A DNA stretch of 64,000 nt from Pusillimonas sp. UBA6240 (lineage in GTDB: Bacteria > Pseudomonadota > Gammaproteobacteria > Burkholderiales > Burkholderiaceae_B): the NCBI GenBank assembly GCA_002441445.1, contig DJWC01000085.1:33762-97761 (forward strand). The letters run 5' to 3'. The notes beneath the pieces were generated by a model. The model had not been told where the DNA came from. It worked only from the letters and a program-made list of their open reading frames with translations, and did no database searches. Shown here piece by piece: positions 59,767 through 64,000 of this stretch (position 1 is the first letter of the stretch; every line of letters starts with the position of its first letter). The translations under genes were made by a program, and so were the position numbers.

Positions 59767-61368
59767 TCACGCGGTGGTTCGCAGCGGCGCCTTGAATGCG
59801 TCGCCGAGCTGTTGCTTCAGTAAAACCTTATCCACCTTGCCTACGGGCAACAGGGGAAGTTCCGGACGGATCTCGATATGCTTGGGCCGCTTGTAATCGG
59901 ACAGGCAAGCGCGGCACCATTCCTTGAGAAGCTCCACGTCCTGCTCGGCGCCGGCTTTGAGGCTGACGATCGCATACCCCACCTCGCCGAACAGCGGGTG
60001 GGGAACGCCGATGACGGCGGCTTGCAGTACGGAGGGGTGGGCTTCCAGCGCCAGCTCTATTTCCCGCGGATAGACATTGAATCCACCCGACTTGAACATA
60101 TCCGTGTTGCGGCCGACAAAGCGCAGATTGCCGCCGGCCATGACTTCGGCCAGATCGCCGGTCTTGAACCAGCCGTCGCTCGTAAAAGCGGCCTTGGTGG
60201 CTTCGGGCCGGTTGATATAGCCTTTGGTGCACGACTCCGCGCGGACCTGTATTTCGCCGATCTCGCCTTCATGGCATGAGTCGCCGTTCGGCCCCATTAC
60301 CCGGACTTCGCCCTCGGGCATGGAGCGCCCTATCGTTACGGCCAGCACATCCAGGCTGGTGCCCGGGGCCGCATAGGTGACCGATCCGCAGGTTTCCGTC
60401 ATGCCGTAGGACGTTCCGATCTTGCCCGGCATGGTGTCCAGTATCCTGAGCAGCTCCATGGGCATTTGCGCGCCCGAGAAAATATGCCACTGTATGGACG
60501 CGAACTTCGCGGGATCGAAGCGAGGGGACTCGAGCACCATTTTGTACATGGTGGGGAAAAATTCCAGCACATTGATGCCATGTTCCTGGACCAGGTCCGG
60601 CACGTCGTCCGCCTCGAATTTCTCGCGGAAATGGATGGCGCCCCTTCCGACGATGCCATAGGAGGATACCCAGTGCATGCTGCCGATGTGATTCATGGGG
60701 TAGGGGTTGTACAGGCGCGGGTAGTCCGACACCGGCCATTGCACTAGTTGATTGAGGCTGCGGCGCACCATGGCGCCGTTGCTCAGCATCGCCCCCTTGG
60801 GCTTGCCGGTCGACCCGGATGTGTACACCAGCATGGCCGGGTAGTCGGCGCGCGGGCCAGGGGCGAGAATGTCTTCGTAGCGCTCGCCTCTCACCCGTAC
60901 GGAGAATAGCGCTTTTTGCAGCGGCTCCGCCGCCGAGGCGTCGTCATCCAGGCAGAACATGGCTTCCAGGTACGCGCAGTCCTGCTTCAATGCGCTTGCG
61001 AATTCCAGGTAATCCCTGTCCCGGAAGCTGGCGATGAAGAACAGGAACCGGGGCTGGGCGTCGTCCATCACATACCTGATTTCGGGCAAGGTATAGCGTG
61101 GGTTGAGGCCCAGCCAGACGGCGCCAATGGCATTCATGGCAAGGAACAGCAGATAGGAGTCCGCCCTGGGCGTCGTCAGGACGGCGATGCGATCGCCTGG
61201 CTGTACCCCCAGGTCGAGCAGGAAGCTGGCGAGCAGGCGCACACGCTCGGCCAGTTCGCCGTAGGTGTATTGCGTGTGCTCGGAAGCGAGCGCAAGCCGG
61301 CCGGGATGGTTTTGCGCCGTGTCGCCGGCGAACTCGGCAAGGCTGGCAAAAGCATGAACGGCTGTCAT
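59767..61368 (-). CDS. AMP-forming acyl-CoA synthetase (ANL superfamily)
   Basis: 533 residues from the ATG at 61368, preceded by AAGGGAAACCC; the open frame extends to 61968 but that part lies inside the upstream crotonase gene. Motifs: VYTSGSTGKPKGAML, SYGMTETCGS, DGWFKTGDLAEVMAGGNLRF, the hinge NTDMFKSGGFNVYPREIE and the C-terminal lysine in LPVGKVDKVLLK. It converts a carboxylic acid to acyl-CoA through acyl-AMP. Its start overlaps the stop of the upstream crotonase by 4 bp (ATGA), showing translational coupling. Likely acts on the acid imported by the TRAP system. Confidence 0.93.
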   Translation of the reverse strand: MTAVHAFASLAEFAGDTAQNHPGRLALASEHTQYTYGELAERVRLLASFLLDLGVQPGDRIAVLTTPRADSYLLFLAMNAIGAVWLGLNPRYTLPEIRYVMDDAQPRFLFFIASFRDRDYLEFASALKQDCAYLEAMFCLDDDASAAEPLQKALFSVRVRGERYEDILAPGPRADYPAMLVYTSGSTGKPKGAMLSNGAMVRRSLNQLVQWPVSDYPRLYNPYPMNHIGSMHWVSSYGIVGRGAIHFREKFEADDVPDLVQEHGINVLEFFPTMYKMVLESPRFDPAKFASIQWHIFSGAQMPMELLRILDTMPGKIGTSYGMTETCGSVTYAAPGTSLDVLAVTIGRSMPEGEVRVMGPNGDSCHEGEIGEIQVRAESCTKGYINRPEATKAAFTSDGWFKTGDLAEVMAGGNLRFVGRNTDMFKSGGFNVYPREIELALEAHPSVLQAAVIGVPHPLFGEVGYAIVSLKAGAEQDVELLKEWCRACLSDYKRPKHIEIRPELPLLPVGKVDKVLLKQQLGDAFKAPLRTTA

Positions 61369-62129
61369 GGGTTTCCCTTGTGTCCGGTTTTTTCCCGGCT
61401 CCAGTCGTTGAAGCAAAGCAGGACTTGCTCCATGTCGCCATGGCTGGAGATTTGCGTCAGCGCGCCGGCGACGGCATTGATGGCCCGCTTGCTGACCGCG
61501 AGCGCCATGCTGGGCATGGCATCGAGGGCTTGCGCGAGTTCCATGGCCTTGGCTTCCGTCGAGCCATCGTCCACGACTTCGTCCACCAGGCCCCAGTCCA
61601 ACGCTTGCGGCGCCTGTATGCGTTGCGCGAGCAGGATCATGCGCCGCGCGCGGGCGGGACCGACCAGGCTGATGAGCCGCGGCACTGTATTCCAGCCGTA
61701 GTTGGCGCCGATTTGCACTTCCGGCACCCAGAGAAAGGCGCTGCGGCCGGCGACGCGGAAATCGCAGGCCAGGGCCAGCCCAAGCCCGCCGCCGATGGCA
61801 TAGCGTTCGACGGCGGCGACGGTAAGCTGCGGCAGCTGTTCCCATGCCAGGGCGGTATTGGCGCCCAGCAGGGCATAGTGGCGCTTGTCCGCCAGGGTCA
61901 GCGCCGGATCGAACTGCAAGGGGTCGTTCAAATCGGCCCCGGCGGAAAAGCATTTCGGCGTTCCGCACAGCAGGACCACCTTCACGTCGCGACGCTTGCC
62001 CAGTTCGTGCGCGGCTTCGTTCAGTTGTTCTATGAGCGCCACGTTCAGGGCGTTGCGCTTGTCTTCGCGGTTCATGCGCACGCGGGCGATCGTGCCTTCA
62101 TACTCGATGTTTACTAGTGGGCTGGACAT
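61365..62129 (-). CDS. crotonase-family protein with a missing first catalytic Glu
   Basis: 254 residues. CoA/oxyanion loop CFSAGADLND and strand AIGGGLGLALACDFRV, in which the first catalytic Glu of hydratases (GGxEL) is Gly; the second acid is present in VPEVQIGANYGW. Loss of one Glu is found in isomerase, dehalogenase or decarboxylase branches of the superfamily, so the reaction may not be hydration. It is 48 nt after the TRAP permease gene and overlaps the CoA synthetase start by 4 bp. Its sequence differs well from the crotonase at 58930. Confidence 0.88.
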   Translation of the reverse strand: MSSPLVNIEYEGTIARVRMNREDKRNALNVALIEQLNEAAHELGKRRDVKVVLLCGTPKCFSAGADLNDPLQFDPALTLADKRHYALLGANTALAWEQLPQLTVAAVERYAIGGGLGLALACDFRVAGRSAFLWVPEVQIGANYGWNTVPRLISLVGPARARRMILLAQRIQAPQALDWGLVDEVVDDGSTEAKAMELAQALDAMPSMALAVSKRAINAVAGALTQISSHGDMEQVLLCFNDWSREKTGHKGNP

Positions 62130-62177
62130 GAGTGCTCCGAAAAAAGTTCAGATGAAGTGGCGTGGTCTACTTGCGCG

Positions 62178-63464
62178 TCAGCCCATGAGATTGGGCAGCC
62201 ACATGATGATGCCGGGAAACACGCAAAGCAGCGCGATGACCAGCAGGTGCGCATAGAAGTGGGGCGCCACCCCGCGGAATACATCGACGACGGCGATATT
62301 GGTGTACTTGGACACCACGAACACATTCAGGCCGACTGGCGGCGTGATCATGCCGACTTCCGCGGTAACGATGACGACGATGCCGAACCAGATGGGGTCG
62401 TAGCCCAGCGCCATCACGATGGGCAGCACCACGGGCACCGTGAGAATCAGCGTGGAAATCAAGTCCAGCAGACAGCCCAGCGCCAGGTAGATCACAATGA
62501 TGCTCAGCAATATCATCCAGGACGGCCAGCCCGAATCGCCCACCATCTGGATCAGGGATTGCGTGGTCTGGGTGAGCGTCAGGAAGTAGCTGAAGATCTG
62601 GGCGCAGATCAGCACGAGCGCGATCATTGCCGTGGTGCGGGCCGTGGATACGGCCGCCTGGTAGAAATTGCGCCAGGTGAGCCGCCGCAGGACCATGGCG
62701 TACACCATGGAGCTGAACGCCCCCAACACCGAGGCTTCGACCGGGGTCGCCAGGCCGATGTAGATGGAGCCCGTAACGAAACCGAAGATCAGTGAAAAAG
62801 GGCCGATGACTTTCAGCGATGCGACTTTTTCGGGCCAGGTGTATTTTTGGCGATGGGGCGCTAGCGCAGGTTCCCTATGCACTAGAAAAATCACCGTCAA
62901 GGCAATGGCGGCGGTGACCACCAGGCCCGGAATGACACCGGCGATAAGCAGCTTGGCGATGCTGGCGCCGCTCAGCAGCCCATAGAAGACGATGGCGATG
63001 CTGGGCGGGATCAGCATGGCCAGGGTGCCGGATATGGCGACGACCCCGCTGGCGAACTTGCGCTCGTAGCCCTGCTGCATCATGGCCGGGATGCTGGTCG
63101 ACGAGAGTGTGGCGGCCGATGCGGTGCTGGACCCCGAGATCGCGCCGAAGGCCGCCCCGGTTATCGCGGTGGCGATGGCCAGCCCGCCTTTGATTCGGCC
63201 CAGCCAGACCGCGGCGGCGCTGAAAAGATTGTCGGCGATGCCGCTGATGGTCAGCAATTGCGCCATCAGGATGAACATGGGAATGGTGATGAACTCGAAG
63301 CTGTCCAGGGCCGAGAGCGGAGCCGATTCCAGTATGCCGTACAGCAGGGTCGGCCCGCCGACCATCAGCAGCCCCGCGGCCCCTGCAATGGCCAGCGTGA
63401 ATGCGACGGGTATGCCCAGGGCGAGCAGAACAAATAGCAGCGCTAGTGTGATGGCGACAGTCAT
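62178..63464 (-). CDS. dctM: TRAP transporter large permease subunit DctM
   Basis: 428 residues from the ATG at 63464, supported by AGGGGCTACC, part of which is the stop region of dctQ. About twelve membrane helices, with LALGIPVAFTLAIAGAAGLL near the N-terminus, the AAFGAISGSSTASAATLSS helix and the MLIPPSIAIVFYG and ITPPVGLNVFVVS blocks that define the DctM family. With DctQ and a DctP-type binding protein (not in the window) it imports an organic acid using the sodium gradient. The downstream CoA ligase and crotonases probably degrade that acid. Confidence 0.94.
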   Translation of the reverse strand: MTVAITLALLFVLLALGIPVAFTLAIAGAAGLLMVGGPTLLYGILESAPLSALDSFEFITIPMFILMAQLLTISGIADNLFSAAAVWLGRIKGGLAIATAITGAAFGAISGSSTASAATLSSTSIPAMMQQGYERKFASGVVAISGTLAMLIPPSIAIVFYGLLSGASIAKLLIAGVIPGLVVTAAIALTVIFLVHREPALAPHRQKYTWPEKVASLKVIGPFSLIFGFVTGSIYIGLATPVEASVLGAFSSMVYAMVLRRLTWRNFYQAAVSTARTTAMIALVLICAQIFSYFLTLTQTTQSLIQMVGDSGWPSWMILLSIIVIYLALGCLLDLISTLILTVPVVLPIVMALGYDPIWFGIVVIVTAEVGMITPPVGLNVFVVSKYTNIAVVDVFRGVAPHFYAHLLVIALLCVFPGIIMWLPNLMG

Positions 63465-63472
63465 GGTAGCCC

Positions 63473-64000
63473 CTATTCGGCCAGGCCGCCGGACACCGGG
63501 CGTTCGGAGACGCCGGCTATATGTTGAAGGGAACGGAACAGTATCGACAGCGACAGGAAAGAAAAGCCGACAGCCGCAATGGCCTGCGCCGGCCACACCT
63601 TCCAGTTGATGGCGCCGAAGGTGATTTCATTGACTTCATAGGCATGGATGGTCTTGCCCACATACAGCGCCGCGATGACGGCGAAGATCGCGCAGGCCGC
63701 CAGGCCCCCCAGCAGCGAGAAGAGGCGCCACTGGCGCAAGGGCAGGCGGCGGGAAAGCAGGTCGATATCGATGTTCTCGTTCTTGCGGAAGACGTCGGAC
63801 AGTACCAGCAGAACGCTGGCCGGGAACAAATACATCGAAGTCAGATCGAAGGCGAAGGTAAAAGGGCTGTTGAAGGCATAGCGCATGGCGACGTCGGCGG
63901 TGGTCAACAAGCCTATGGCGCACAGGCACAGCACGGCGAAGAACATCAGCGTTGCATCGATGGCATTCAGGCATGCGTCGATGCGGTCTAGAATCTTGTG
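63473..64000 (-). CDS. dctQ: TRAP transporter small permease subunit DctQ, cut by window edge
   Basis: The frame is open through the right edge (18 codons before the internal ATG at 63946 read HKILDRIDACLNAIDATL), so the true start lies outside. Four membrane helices are visible, including FFAVLCLCAIGLLTTADVAMR and the RYAFNSPFTFAFDLTSMYLF region usual for DctQ, and a C-terminal IAAVGFSFLSLSILFRSLQ helix. It is the small subunit that partners DctM, 8 nt downstream. The binding protein DctP is expected beyond 64000. Confidence 0.9.
   Translation of the reverse strand, partial: HKILDRIDACLNAIDATLMFFAVLCLCAIGLLTTADVAMRYAFNSPFTFAFDLTSMYLFPASVLLVLSDVFRKNENIDIDLLSRRLPLRQWRLFSLLGGLAACAIFAVIAALYVGKTIHAYEVNEITFGAINWKVWPAQAIAAVGFSFLSLSILFRSLQHIAGVSERPVSGGLAE

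Noticed and set aside
59767..61968. Extended N-terminus of 200 residues for the acyl-CoA synthetase
   Set aside because: The extension lies inside the crotonase gene in another frame and is Arg/Pro/Gly-rich; the ATG at 61368 has a good ribosome site and gives the family length.
1..64000. CRISPR arrays, insertion sequences, prophage genes, rRNA or tRNA genes
   Set aside because: No direct-repeat/spacer pattern, transposase, integrase, phage gene, or rRNA/tRNA-like sequence was recognised. The only tandem repeat is the 15-bp coding repeat at 46816-46860.

Overview
The window looks like accessory, catabolic chromosome from a betaproteobacterium of the order Burkholderiales, most likely family Alcaligenaceae (Bordetella/Achromobacter/Pusillimonas relatives). 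The main argument is ten genes or gene parts for periplasmic Bug (TctC-type) solute receptors in 64 kb, an expansion typical of that family. They sit among LysR, IclR and GntR regulators, acyl-CoA dehydrogenases, CoA ligases and crotonases. GC appears moderately high (about 60 percent by eye). I see no rRNA, tRNA, phage, insertion sequence or CRISPR array. The genus is not determined from sequence alone.

Layout. (1) 1-2042: an alpha/beta hydrolase and a Bug receptor cut by the left edge, with a divergent LysR. (2) 2416-4552: Bug plus an opine-dehydrogenase-like enzyme. (3) 4634-9710: a GntR/FCD regulator divergent from nitrilase, ketopantoate-reductase-like, tartrate/D-malate-dehydrogenase-like and Bug genes; a run of 14 G precedes this Bug. 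(4) 9744-18055: acyl-CoA dehydrogenase, two Bugs, a second acyl-CoA dehydrogenase and an ADP-forming acyl-CoA synthetase on the minus strand, divergent from two tandem, translationally coupled IclR regulators. (5) 18191-24346: two amidohydrolase-fold paralogues that lack most metal ligands, Bug, acyl-CoA dehydrogenase and another ADP-forming acyl-CoA synthetase. (6) 24694-28363: aldehyde dehydrogenase, SCP2-like protein, alpha/beta hydrolase and a convergent LysR. (7) 28643-33701: a Nudix hydrolase, then LysR divergent from a citrate-synthase-like lyase, Bug and AMP-forming CoA ligase.

(8) 33902-45848: amidase, 3-hydroxyisobutyrate-dehydrogenase-like protein, aldehyde dehydrogenase, a complete peptide/opine-type ABC transporter, an M81 (MlrC) peptidase and an ArgE/DapE-type deacylase; together these suggest import and stepwise hydrolysis of an amide- or peptide-like compound. 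(9) 45903-49525: an argininosuccinate-lyase-like enzyme and Bug, divergent from LysR. (10) 49578-56361: Bug, hydantoinase A and B, LysR and an in-frame Bug/M24-peptidase chimera. (11) 56647-58462: SixA phosphatase and an MFS transporter with an apparent 5' frameshift. (12) 58506-64000: AhpD-like protein, two crotonases, an AMP-forming CoA ligase and the TRAP permeases DctM and DctQ (DctQ cut by the right edge).

The recurring design is one periplasmic receptor, one activating or hydrolysing enzyme set and one local regulator per module. None of the Bug genes here has its TctA/TctB membrane partners in the window, so the receptors must share distant permeases or act as sensors. The least ordinary items are the metal-ligand-free amidohydrolase pair, the Bug-M24 chimera, the G14 tract, the degenerate citrate-synthase-like protein and the frameshifted MFS gene.
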